DNA of 64,000 bases from Blastopirellula marina DSM 3645 (lineage in GTDB: Bacteria; Planctomycetota; Planctomycetia; Pirellulales; Pirellulaceae): positions 3,507,800 through 3,571,799 of the forward strand of contig NZ_CH672376.1 in the NCBI RefSeq assembly GCF_000153105.1, in the 5' to 3' direction. The first letter of the stretch is position 1; every line of letters begins with the position of its first letter. The notes below the pieces were generated by a model. It was given only the letters and a program-made list of their open reading frames with translations, searched no databases and was not told where the DNA came from. Positions 37,825-46,299 of the stretch are shown here, piece by piece. Both the position numbers and the translations under genes were made by a program.

Positions 37825-39380
37825 AGGGCTGTTGCGCCTCCATCAAAACTGACCAACCGCTGGAACACGATCATGATGCGGTCCAACAACAAACCGACAA
37901 CGCCGACGACAAACACCGTAAGCAGCATCTGTGAGAACGTGTCGGACGAGCCGTTGTTAAACATGTCCCAGACAAATTTGCCTAAACCGGGACTCGACGA
38001 GAGCAACTCGGCGGCGATCAACACCATCCAGCCGACCCCCAACGAAATCCGGAGCCCCGTAAAGATCAGCGGCAACGCCGAAGGGATCACGATTTTGGTC
38101 AAACGATCCCACATGCTCAGACGTAACACGCGAGCCACGTTCAAATGGTCCTTGTCAATCGACGCAACTCCCAGCGCGGTGTTGACCAGCGTGGGCCAGA
38201 GCGAGCAGAGGGCGACCGTGATCGCCGAACTCAAAAACGCCGGTTTGACCCAGGCTTCGTCCGGACGTTCGATAAACCCGCCGACGACGATAAAGACAAT
38301 CGGCAACCAAACGATGGGCGAAACCGGTTTAAAGAGCGAGATGAGCGGCGAGAGGGAGGCCATGATTACTTTGTTCAAGCCGCAAAGGACCCCGATCGGA
38401 ATCGCGATCGCGGTCGCGAAGAGAAAGCCGACAAAGACGCATTCGATGCTGGTGAAGACCTGATCAAAAAAAGTGGGCGGTTTGGCGTAAATCGCGCCGG
38501 CGCTCGACAGCACGCGCTCTTCGGCGCCCAAATAGTCGAGGGTCGCGTCGTAGCGCTGACCGGGCGCGGCCGCGGCCAACGCGGCGTCCGCATTTTTGAG
38601 CGTCAGCGCCGCACTCGCCACATTGCTGCGTCGATTGCCGTCACTCAGTAACGACGCTCGCTTGTCGAGAAATTGCGTCTCTTGATCCAGATCGTTCTTT
38701 TCGCGCAGCAGCGCCGCAAATTGCGGCGTCGTCGATTTGCGGATCGCCGCCAGGTCCGAGCGCAGTTCTTTTAGATGGGTCGACTCGCGGGCCGACAAGG
38801 TTTGATGCTCACGCACGGACGCGACGTATTGCTCACGCGGTTCGTCTTGGGAGACCTCTAACTTGTCCCCCAGCTTGTGAAGCTCTTGTTCACGTTCGAA
38901 TTGCGATGCATGGTAAACGAGCGTTTGATTTTCAATCGCTTCTTCGTACTTCTTTAGCGTCGCGGCCGTTTCTGCGTCAAGCGTCGCCGTCAGCTCCGCG
39001 AGTTCCGCTTCGACCACGGCTTTGCGCTCGGTAGCGTCGGCCAGCTGCTGCGTGACCAGGGCGAGCGTCGTATCGCGATCGTCGCCGGTGCGGGCGAAGT
39101 CCGCTTTTTTGGCGTACTCGCGCCAGTGAAACTCATAGACATCGACCAACGAACCGGCGACATCGACCGGCGACGGCAAACTGCCGGCTTTGGTTTTGAT
39201 GAACGGCGCGATCGCCGCCCAGGCGCCGATAAACAGGGCGAAGACGACGACCGGCGCGACAATAAAGAGGCCGATCTTCCGCACTTGCTGCCGCGGCTCT
39301 TCGCCGTAACAGAGCCGAACGACCGGCTCGAAGCAGTTCATGCCGGCGACATCCAGCAAACGAATGATTTTATATTTCAT
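37821..39380 (-). CDS. nrtB: Nitrate-type ABC permease with large coiled-coil insertion
   Basis: A 519-residue permease, nearly twice the usual length of about 275. A first membrane segment ([20 protein letters not shown], about 37-60) is followed by about 215 mostly charged helical residues (about 85-300; [40 protein letters not shown]), strongly coiled-coil in look. The rest is a normal NrtB core with the EAA-type loop ([20 protein letters not shown]). Between TM1 and TM2, the insertion should lie in the periplasm. Confidence 0.87.
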   Translation of the reverse strand: MKYKIIRLLDVAGMNCFEPVVRLCYGEEPRQQVRKIGLFIVAPVVVFALFIGAWAAIAPFIKTKAGSLPSPVDVAGSLVDVYEFHWREYAKKADFARTGDDRDTTLALVTQQLADATERKAVVEAELAELTATLDAETAATLKKYEEAIENQTLVYHASQFEREQELHKLGDKLEVSQDEPREQYVASVREHQTLSARESTHLKELRSDLAAIRKSTTPQFAALLREKNDLDQETQFLDKRASLLSDGNRRSNVASAALTLKNADAALAAAAPGQRYDATLDYLGAEERVLSSAGAIYAKPPTFFDQVFTSIECVFVGFLFATAIAIPIGVLCGLNKVIMASLSPLISLFKPVSPIVWLPIVFIVVGGFIERPDEAWVKPAFLSSAITVALCSLWPTLVNTALGVASIDKDHLNVARVLRLSMWDRLTKIVIPSALPLIFTGLRISLGVGWMVLIAAELLSSSPGLGKFVWDMFNNGSSDTFSQMLLTVFVVGVVGLLLDRIMIVFQRLVSFDGGATAL

Positions 39381-39443
39381 CGCGAGTTCTTGAGGGGTAA
39401 TCGTGGGGTCAAAATCATCTTGACGACTGCCTGACGCTGCGAA

Positions 39444-40937
39444 CTATTCGTCCTTGTTGCCGATCTTGTGCGCGTTGAGATAGGTGATCGGATCGTGACC
39501 GTCGAACGTGATTCCGTCGATAAACTCCGCCGTCGGCGGCTTGTAGCCGTCGGTGTCAGACCCAGGCACTTCGGAGCGATCCAGCTTTCCTTCGCTGATC
39601 AGCCGCTCGGCCGCTTCCCGATAGATGTCAGGCCGGTAGATCTTTTTGGCGGTCTCGCCGTACCACTCGGCGGACTTCGGCTCGGTGATCTGTCCCCAGC
39701 GACGCATTTGCGTCAGGAACCAGACGCCGTCGCTATACCAGGGGTAGGTCGCGTGCGACTTGAAGAAGACATTGAAATCCGGCAATTCTCGCTTGTCCGA
39801 TTTCTGAAAGTAGAAATAGCCGGTCATCGAATTGCGAATCACATCGACATCGGCGCCGACATAGTTGGCTTTCGACAACAACTGCACCGCCGATTCGCGA
39901 TTGACAAACTTGCCCGCGGCGTCGACTTCGTCCAACCATTTTCCGGCTTGGATCAGCGCCTTCACCACCGCGACATGCGTGTTGCGGTTTTCGTCGTTCC
40001 AGGCTTTCGTAACGCCGAACACCTTTTCAGGATTGTTCTTCCAGATGTCATAGTTGGTGACGACCGGGACGCCGATCCCTTTGACGACCGCTTGCTGATT
40101 CCATGGTTCGCCGACGCAATAGCCTTGGATCGTGCCGACTTCCATCACTTGGGGCATCATCGGCGGCGGCGTCACCGACAGCAACACTTCCGCATCGGTC
40201 ACGCCGGTCGTATCGGCCGACGTGTACATCCCGGGATGAATTCCGGCGGCGGCCAACCAGTAGCGAAGCTCATAGTTGTGCGTCGAGACGGGAAAGACCA
40301 TCCCCATCTTCAACAGATCGCCAGAGGCTTTGCGATCGGCGACGACCGATCGCAGCGCGTCGGCGGAGATCGGATGTTTCGGTTGCGACGACTGTAGAGC
40401 CGGGTCGGCTTTCTGCATCTCCTCCCAGATCGAATTGGAGACAGTGATCGCGTTGCCGTTCTGATCCATCGTAAACGCAGTGATGACGTGCGCTTCGCCG
40501 TTAATTCCGATCGTCGATGCGATCGGCTGCCCCGACAACATATGGGCGCCATCCAGCTCGCCGCTGATGACCCGTTCCAGCAGCGTTTTCCAATTCGGTT
40601 GCGCCTCGATCTCGACCTGCAATCCTTCGTCTGCAAAGAATCCTTGTTCTTTGGCGATGACCAGCGGAGCACAGTCAGTCAGCTTAATGAAGCCGAACTT
40701 CAGCTTTGTCTTTTCGAGCCGCAACGAGGAAGGACGATCACTTTTGGCCGCACTCACCGCCCCCGGCTGCTCTTTCCCTAAGACCTTCATCGCGGCGGTC
40801 GCTTCGGCCGCTAAAGCGTCAATATCGAGATCCTGCAAACTGGGGCCGCTTCGCTGTTGGCCGCAACCGCAAATTGCAAAGCCGGCGCAGACCAACCAAA
40901 ACATGGCTGCGAAAGGAGAGATTCGATGACGTCGCAT
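39444..40937 (-). CDS. nrtA: Nitrate ABC transporter substrate-binding lipoprotein (NrtA-like)
   Basis: A 497-residue lipoprotein; the signal peptide ends with the lipobox AICGC. The NrtA/CmpA fold starts near residue 75 ([20 protein letters not shown]) and includes [27 protein letters not shown] and [12 protein letters not shown], as in nitrate-binding proteins. First gene of the operon, and only 36 bases from the IS transposase stop upstream. Confidence 0.9.
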   Translation of the reverse strand: MRRHRISPFAAMFWLVCAGFAICGCGQQRSGPSLQDLDIDALAAEATAAMKVLGKEQPGAVSAAKSDRPSSLRLEKTKLKFGFIKLTDCAPLVIAKEQGFFADEGLQVEIEAQPNWKTLLERVISGELDGAHMLSGQPIASTIGINGEAHVITAFTMDQNGNAITVSNSIWEEMQKADPALQSSQPKHPISADALRSVVADRKASGDLLKMGMVFPVSTHNYELRYWLAAAGIHPGMYTSADTTGVTDAEVLLSVTPPPMMPQVMEVGTIQGYCVGEPWNQQAVVKGIGVPVVTNYDIWKNNPEKVFGVTKAWNDENRNTHVAVVKALIQAGKWLDEVDAAGKFVNRESAVQLLSKANYVGADVDVIRNSMTGYFYFQKSDKRELPDFNVFFKSHATYPWYSDGVWFLTQMRRWGQITEPKSAEWYGETAKKIYRPDIYREAAERLISEGKLDRSEVPGSDTDGYKPPTAEFIDGITFDGHDPITYLNAHKIGNKDE

Positions 40938-40973
40938 GGAAAAGATCCCGGGGTGAATGGCACGAGATTAATT

Positions 40974-42347
40974 CTAAGCGGCTGTAGCATAACGGTTTCG
41001 GGGCGTTTGCATTAGCTTGTATTCCTTAGGCCGTCGCTTGAGTTCTCGCGGTTCGTTGCGGTCGGGACGGTTGCCGACTTCGAGCTGGCGGATCGTTTGC
41101 AGGAGGTTGCTCCACTGAGGGTCTCGCTGTTTGGGATTCCAGCGGAGCGCGGCGGCGAATTCTTCGACGGCTTGCAGCGCGCCGTTGAAGCTCAGACGCC
41201 AAGGGGGCAACTGGAACTTCAGCGCCGTCGCCAGCATCGCGGCACGCACCAGGTTGTAGCCGATCATGTGGCAGTGCAGTTCTTTGCGAACCATCGCTGG
41301 ACTCTTGCAACGGAGGTGATCCATCTGCATCTGGATTTTCAAACTGCGGATATGCAGTTCCGCTTGCCAGCGGCGACGATACAAATCGGCCAGATCTTCC
41401 GCCGGATAAACGTCGCCTTGCAACAGCGTCGTCGCCAACGTGATTCGACGCGTACGAAAGCCTCGCTGCGTCACTTCATATCGCAAGTGACGAACGAGAA
41501 TCGACGATGGATATTGGTCGTATTCGTCCGTCGTCATCCACGTCGGACGCTGCGGCTTGGCATAGCCCACGATCTGATCACAGTCGCCTTGTCGCAGTCC
41601 TCGACGAAAGTCGATTTTGCGACGATGATGCGCGCGAGCCACGATGTCGATCCCGCGCAGATCCGATAAAGCGAGCAACCAGAAACTGGCGTAGTACCGA
41701 TCGGCGAGCACGATTTCTCCCGAGTGAAACTGCGACAAGAGCGTTCGTAAGAGCGACGTCTCGCCCGTCTCTTTCCCTGCGTAACGCCCCATCGCAAACA
41801 TCGTCGCCGCTCCTGTCGCCAGTGAAAAAACTTGCACGATCCGCGCCAAGGGAAAGCCGCACCCAGGCTTCTGGTTTTCAATTTGCGGAAAGGCGGTTTG
41901 ATTCGCTCGCGTGTCGGCCATCGTGACGGTCGTACCGTCGACGATGATTACTTCGCGCCCCTGGAATCGCCAATCGCCGAGGCCCGCTTCGTCGCACTTT
42001 CGCGCCGTCCAAGCGAGCAGCCGTTGGAACAACGCAATCGGCAAACGTCGCCGCGCTTGGCAGTATGAAGTCGTATCGCCGCTGCAGCGCGACAACCCCT
42101 GCGCCATGCGCCAGGCGTTGAGCCGCGTCACGACTTGCTGACAACTATGATCGGCGGATAGCGTCTGCATCACGAACATCCAAACGACGATCATCGGCGA
42201 ATAAATGCGCTCGCGAAACGAGAAGCCGATTTCGTGACAGATCGCGGCGACAACGCCGCTGGGGAGCAAGAGCTCGCTGGATAAGTTTGAAACGTCACGG
42301 AACTTGCTTTGTACATCCTGCGGCGAAGCGTTAAAATGATCGGACAC
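40974..42347 (-). CDS. IS4-type transposase
   Basis: A 457-residue DDE transposase. First Asp in IIVDGTTVTMADT, second in IVLADRYYAS, and the IS4 family Y(2)R(3)E(6)K signature in YRRRWQAELHIRSLK. The frame is intact and could be active. It is transcribed toward the nitrate operon, whose first gene begins 36 bases beyond its stop codon, so read-through could drive that operon. Confidence 0.92.
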   Translation of the reverse strand: MSDHFNASPQDVQSKFRDVSNLSSELLLPSGVVAAICHEIGFSFRERIYSPMIVVWMFVMQTLSADHSCQQVVTRLNAWRMAQGLSRCSGDTTSYCQARRRLPIALFQRLLAWTARKCDEAGLGDWRFQGREVIIVDGTTVTMADTRANQTAFPQIENQKPGCGFPLARIVQVFSLATGAATMFAMGRYAGKETGETSLLRTLLSQFHSGEIVLADRYYASFWLLALSDLRGIDIVARAHHRRKIDFRRGLRQGDCDQIVGYAKPQRPTWMTTDEYDQYPSSILVRHLRYEVTQRGFRTRRITLATTLLQGDVYPAEDLADLYRRRWQAELHIRSLKIQMQMDHLRCKSPAMVRKELHCHMIGYNLVRAAMLATALKFQLPPWRLSFNGALQAVEEFAAALRWNPKQRDPQWSNLLQTIRQLEVGNRPDRNEPRELKRRPKEYKLMQTPRNRYATAA

Positions 42348-42383
42348 GGCGGGGCCTCCTGAAACGGCGATTGTTACACCACC
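40975..42383 (-). mobile_element. IS4-family insertion sequence
   Basis: One complete transposase with short flanks. Candidate imperfect ends are GCGGCTGTAGCA (near 40978) and, in reverse complement, GGTGGTGTAACA (ending 42383). The word AATTC stands just outside both sides (40970-40974 and 42384-42388) and may be the target duplication; the exact left boundary is uncertain by a few bases. Confidence 0.65.
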
Positions 42384-42975
42384 AATTCAGCGAAGCTCCG
42401 CCGTCTTTTTCAATCATCTTGCTTAAATTGCAGTGATGACCACTTGCTGTCGCAAGATCTTGCGACAGCAACTTCCGCCGATTACCGCATGCTGGGGCGG
42501 AGGCTTTAAGCTCGTGCCATTCGATCCCGGGGTGACTTCGGCGCTGAAAGCTCGACCTTTAGCAGCTCGCGCACTAAAGGTTCGACATTGGGTCGATTTC
42601 ATTGCCGATAGCTCTATCGCAAGCGGCGTGCCGTCAGGCCAAAGCACGATTGGCAAATGACGTAAACCCAATCCATACGGATGCTTGTGACAGGTTCCCC
42701 ACTCCCCTCGCAACAGGCGCGGTGTTGCCCGAATTGCGTTCATACCCGGCATGCCGTGCACTCCCGGGTTGCAATCTGCTAGGAGAAAATAGCGCATTCC
42801 CTGGCCACCCCTGATCACAGGGCGCTCACTGCTGTCGGCGTTTACGTCACGCTAGGCAAACTTCGAGGTCCGCAAAGATTTCCATCAATTTTCACCGTTG
42901 ACATTTCCGAACCTTGCCATAGACGGCCAATTGGCATGGCCGCCCCGTCGTTTCCTTGCGAATCAGGTCATTTTC
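42384..42975. other. Region between the IS and the porin gene
   Basis: About 590 bases with no gene I trust. It holds the 28-bp palindrome at 42444-42471, an imperfect inverted repeat (CGACCTTTAG near 42552 with CTAAAGGTTCG near 42575), and just before the porin gene a CGGCCA/TGGCCG dyad (42924-42942). TTGACA at 42898 could be a -35 box, but no good -10 follows. Confidence 0.5.
42444..42471. promoter_or_regulatory. Perfect 28-bp palindrome
   Basis: Two 14-base arms meet with no spacer (TTGCTGTCGCAAGA, then its exact complement TCTTGCGACAGCAA). It lies about 60 bases beyond the right end of the IS. Without the IS it would lie about 95 bases upstream of the nrtA start, a natural place for an operator or activator site. 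A terminator is less likely, as there is no T-run. Confidence 0.5.
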
Positions 42976-44547
42976 ATGTTCATCGACTCACAAACTCGGT
43001 TTTGGCTGCAAAACGCAGCCGTCGCTGGACTCCTGTTTTGGGGAAGCGGCCTGCAGGCGGAAGAGCCCTACTCCTTCGTCTCGCCGTCTGATTTGACGAG
43101 CGTCCATCTAGAAGGCGCCGCGACGGAAGCAGTCGCCGCCGACGCGATGGAGTCGATGGAATCGATGGACTACCTCGAGGCAGCCGCCGGCGATGCGATC
43201 GTCTGCGACGCCAAGAAAAAGAAAGAGTTAGCCGCCCAAGTTGCCGGCGCGTACAAAGGGGTCTACTACGAGAATAACTTTTCGTACCTGTGCGACCCTT
43301 GCTACGACGATTGGCATCTCGGCGAAAACATGAAGCGCATCTGCGTCGGAGATTGCGGCGTCTTTGATCTCGGCGGCGAATACCGAGCGCGCTACCATAA
43401 CGAAAACAACTTCCGTGGACTCGGTCCCACCGGTCGCGACGACAACTTTTTGCTGCAACGATTGCGGGTTTACGGAAACTACCAAATCAACGACTGGGCG
43501 CGCGTTTATGCCGAAATGCTGCATGCGACCAGTGAATTTGAAGACTTCGCGCCGCGTCCGATCGAAGAAAACTATTGGAATCTGCAAAACTGCTTCGCCG
43601 ACATCAAGTTCCTAGAAACTTGCGAAGGCGAATACTGGGCTCGTTACGGTCGACAGGAACTGCTGTATGGGGCGCAGCGCACCGTTTCGCCGCTTGACTG
43701 GGCGAACACGCGCCGCACCTTTGAAGGGGTGAAAGCCTTCTACCGCGGATCGGACTGGGATGTCGACGCGTTCGGCGTTCGCCCGATTTTCCCGACGCGA
43801 GACACCTTTGACACGCCCAACTACGATCAGGCGTTCTACGGGATCTATTCCACTTATAAGGGCAAGAAGGACCAGACGCTCGATCTTTATTGGCTCGCCT
43901 ACGAGAACACGGCGCGACCGTTCAACTATCAGACGTTGGGTTCGCGTCTCAAAGGCAAACGAGGCGGACTACTTTACGAAGCGGAAGCGGCCGTGCAGTT
44001 TGGTACGTTCACCGACAACGATCATAGCGCCGGCTTCTACACATTAGGTCTGGGACATGAGTTCTCGGACATCTGCTGGAAACCGACGATCTGGACCTAC
44101 TACGACTGGGCTTCCGGCGACTCGACCATCGGCAACGGTTACGATCATCTGTTCCCGCTCGCGCACAAATACTTGGGCTTCATGGACATCTTTGGTCGTC
44201 GTAATATTACGGACATCAACTTCCTGCTGACCGCCGCGCCCGACCCGAAACTGAAGCTGCTCGCTTGGTGGCACATCTTCAATCGACAAAATGATGAAGA
44301 CGCCGCCTACAGCGTCGTCATGACTCCGCTGGGGACCAATCCGACGAATCCCTTCACCGGCGGATCCAAATATCTTGGCCAAGAACTCGACCTGATGGCG
44401 TCCTACTCGATCTCGGCTCACTCCGACCTGGTGCTGGGATATAGCCACTTTTTTACCGGCTCGTTCTTCGAGAACGCCGCGAACCCCGACTTCCCTTACA
44501 AGGGTGACGCCGACTTCTTTTGGGCCCAGTACTCCCTGCGATTCTAA
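42976..44547 (+). CDS. Alginate-export-type outer-membrane porin
   Basis: A 523-residue exported protein (signal NAAVAGLLFWGSGLQA) whose body matches the alginate_exp/AlgE-like barrel family: FDLGGEYRARYHNENNFRG, LLQRLRVYGNYQINDWARVY, YWARYGRQELLYGAQRTVSP, ending in an aromatic residue (WAQYSLRF) as outer-membrane proteins do. In planctomycetes this family is used widely as a general porin, so alginate need not be the substrate. Its place between nitrate uptake genes and a nitrate-type sensor suggests anion entry (inference). Confidence 0.85.
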   Translation: MFIDSQTRFWLQNAAVAGLLFWGSGLQAEEPYSFVSPSDLTSVHLEGAATEAVAADAMESMESMDYLEAAAGDAIVCDAKKKKELAAQVAGAYKGVYYENNFSYLCDPCYDDWHLGENMKRICVGDCGVFDLGGEYRARYHNENNFRGLGPTGRDDNFLLQRLRVYGNYQINDWARVYAEMLHATSEFEDFAPRPIEENYWNLQNCFADIKFLETCEGEYWARYGRQELLYGAQRTVSPLDWANTRRTFEGVKAFYRGSDWDVDAFGVRPIFPTRDTFDTPNYDQAFYGIYSTYKGKKDQTLDLYWLAYENTARPFNYQTLGSRLKGKRGGLLYEAEAAVQFGTFTDNDHSAGFYTLGLGHEFSDICWKPTIWTYYDWASGDSTIGNGYDHLFPLAHKYLGFMDIFGRRNITDINFLLTAAPDPKLKLLAWWHIFNRQNDEDAAYSVVMTPLGTNPTNPFTGGSKYLGQELDLMASYSISAHSDLVLGYSHFFTGSFFENAANPDFPYKGDADFFWAQYSLRF

Positions 44548-44579
44548 ACCCAAAATTCATCTTCATTCACAGCGGATCA

Positions 44580-44623
44580 ACGCCCAGGGTTCTTCTCCAA
44601 GAACCGCTGGGCGTCTTCCTTTT
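44580..44623 (+). terminator. Intrinsic terminator after the porin gene
   Basis: ACGCCCAG-GGTTCTT pairs with AAGAACC-GCTGGGCGT (44580-44614) with one mismatch position, followed by CTTCCTTTT. It separates the porin from the regulator gene. Confidence 0.8.
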
Positions 44624-44723
44624 GTCGCACAGATTGCCTGAAACTTGGGCAAAAACGGGCTTCTTGTCGATTCGACGTCATCTTCCGTTGGCTCGCAAAA
44701 CGCGAAATATCAGGGGGATTCCC

Positions 44724-44764
44724 GGTGATTAAACAACAATCACCTGATCGGCACGCGACTTGCA
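44724..44764 (+). promoter_or_regulatory. Sigma-54-type promoter with adjoining dyad
   Basis: GGCACGCGACTTGCA has GG (44750-44751) and GC (44762-44763) separated by exactly ten bases, as -24/-12 promoters need. Directly upstream is a perfect dyad GGTGATT (44724-44730) / AATCACC (44738-44744). The start codon of the response regulator lies about 80 bases downstream. Confidence 0.6.
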
Positions 44765-44844
44765 ACAGAAGCAATTCAAATAGGTCGTCTCGACGGAGAC
44801 CGGTTTGAAATCTCTTGAGCGGAGCTGACGGAGTGCGACGTCCC

Positions 44845-46278
44845 ATGCGAATGCTAGTGATCGACGATGATCCTGGCGTCGCCATCATCGTTCAGGAAGC
44901 CCTCAGCGGTTTCGCCATCGAATTTCATTCGGCCGATTGCGGCGCTACCGGCCTGCAGTTGCTCGAGAAGCGGCGACCCGATGTCGTCTTGCTCGATCAG
45001 GTGCTGCCCGATTGCTCTGGAATTGAATTGATCGAAAAGATTCAGGCGATCGATTCGCGTCTGCCGATTCTATTCGCGACGGCGCGCTCCTCGAGCGATC
45101 TCGCCATCGAAGCGATGAAGCTTGGCGCTTTTGATTTTCTGACCAAGCCGTTTGCCCCAGAAACAATCGCCGAAAAAACGCTCGAAGCGATCGAGAGCCG
45201 GCATCTGATGTTGATGCCGGTGCAGTTACCTTCCCAAAGCGAAATCGCCGAAGGTGGGGATCGTCTGGTCGGCGCTTGTTCGGCGATGCAATCGGTCTAC
45301 AAAGCGATCGGTCGGGCCGCAGCTCACGATGTTCCGGTCTTGCTGCAAGGCGAAAACGGAACCGGCAAAGAGCTGGTCGCACGGGCCGTTTATCAACATG
45401 GACAACGTCCCGATCGCCCGTTCCATAAAATCTCGTGCATTGACTTCACCGCGCATTGGCTCGAGAGCGAACTGCTGGGACACGAGCCGAATGCGATGCC
45501 CGGCGTGCTGAGCCGACGGATCGGTAAGTTTGAGCAATGCTCGAAAGGAACCATCCTGCTGGAAGAGATCGCCGCTATCCCGCACGCGCTGCAAAGCAAG
45601 TTGCTCCGCTACCTGAATGAGAAGCGGTTCGAGCGACTCGGTGGAGACGAAACGATCCAGAGCGACGTCACGATCTTCTTTACCACCAGTTACGACGCCG
45701 AAGAACTGGTCGCCGAAGGTCGCTTGAGACCCGACCTCTATTACTTGCTGAGCGGGTTTATCATCAAGTTGCCCCCGCTCCGCGAACGCGAGGACGATCT
45801 CCGGTTGCTGGTCGATCATTTTGTGGGTCAGTTCAGCCGCGTCGAACGAATCACCAATATGGGCGCGGTGCGTACGTCCGACGAAGCGTTGCGGCTGCTC
45901 ACCGAATATAGTTGGCCCGGCAATGTCGCCGAACTACGGAGCGTATTGAGAAGAGCCATGATCGAATCCCAAGGCGCGGTTATCGCCGGAGACTATTTGC
46001 GCAAAGCGCTGCGTGAACACGGCGTCGATCGCACGCACGGCGAAGCGCTCGATACGAACTGGGAACATTTTGTTGACGAACGAATCTCCAGCAAGTCGAA
46101 TGATATATATTCGGAGGCCGTGATTGAGATGGAGCGCCATCTCATCTCGCTGATCCTCCGGCAGACCGGAGGAAACCAAGCGCACGCAGCTCGTTTATTA
46201 GGGATCACCCGGACAAGTTTGCGAAAGAAAATCAACTATCTAGGCCTCGAGATCGAACAGTTTCTCGCGACGGCCTGA
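44845..46278 (+). CDS. NtrC-like response regulator with degenerate AAA+ domain
   Basis: About 477 residues from the ATG at 44845 (GGAG 11 bases upstream; a TTG at 44815 is also open). Receiver domain with Asp51 (VLLDQVLPD), AAA+ domain with Walker A GENGTGKE (169-176), and a Fis-type C-terminal helix-turn-helix (NQAHAARLLGITRTSLRKK). Against NtrC, the GAFTGA sigma-54 contact loop reads NAMPGV (216-221), Walker B is LLEEI rather than LDEI, and the second Arg finger (YHRL) reads YYLL. It is likely a DNA-binding regulator that does not act by classical sigma-54 remodelling. Confidence 0.88.
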   Translation: MRMLVIDDDPGVAIIVQEALSGFAIEFHSADCGATGLQLLEKRRPDVVLLDQVLPDCSGIELIEKIQAIDSRLPILFATARSSSDLAIEAMKLGAFDFLTKPFAPETIAEKTLEAIESRHLMLMPVQLPSQSEIAEGGDRLVGACSAMQSVYKAIGRAAAHDVPVLLQGENGTGKELVARAVYQHGQRPDRPFHKISCIDFTAHWLESELLGHEPNAMPGVLSRRIGKFEQCSKGTILLEEIAAIPHALQSKLLRYLNEKRFERLGGDETIQSDVTIFFTTSYDAEELVAEGRLRPDLYYLLSGFIIKLPPLREREDDLRLLVDHFVGQFSRVERITNMGAVRTSDEALRLLTEYSWPGNVAELRSVLRRAMIESQGAVIAGDYLRKALREHGVDRTHGEALDTNWEHFVDERISSKSNDIYSEAVIEMERHLISLILRQTGGNQAHAARLLGITRTSLRKKINYLGLEIEQFLATA

Positions 46279-46299
46279 TGACAATACCCCGTTGCCTGC

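Noticed and set aside
31304-40937. Nitrite reductase (nirA/nasB) or MFS nitrate/nitrite transporter within the nitrate operon
   Set aside because: None of the genes from 31304 to 40937 fits; nitrite reduction must be encoded elsewhere if the pathway is complete.
42423-42818. Leftward open frame of 131 residues next to the IS, and rightward frames at 42433-42660
   Set aside because: They read through the palindrome and other inverted repeats, lack ribosome-binding sites and have no recognisable protein pattern.
42931-42950. Possible sigma-54 promoter (TTGGCATGGCCGCC) before the porin gene
   Set aside because: The -12 GC is not at the required ten-base spacing after the -24 GG.
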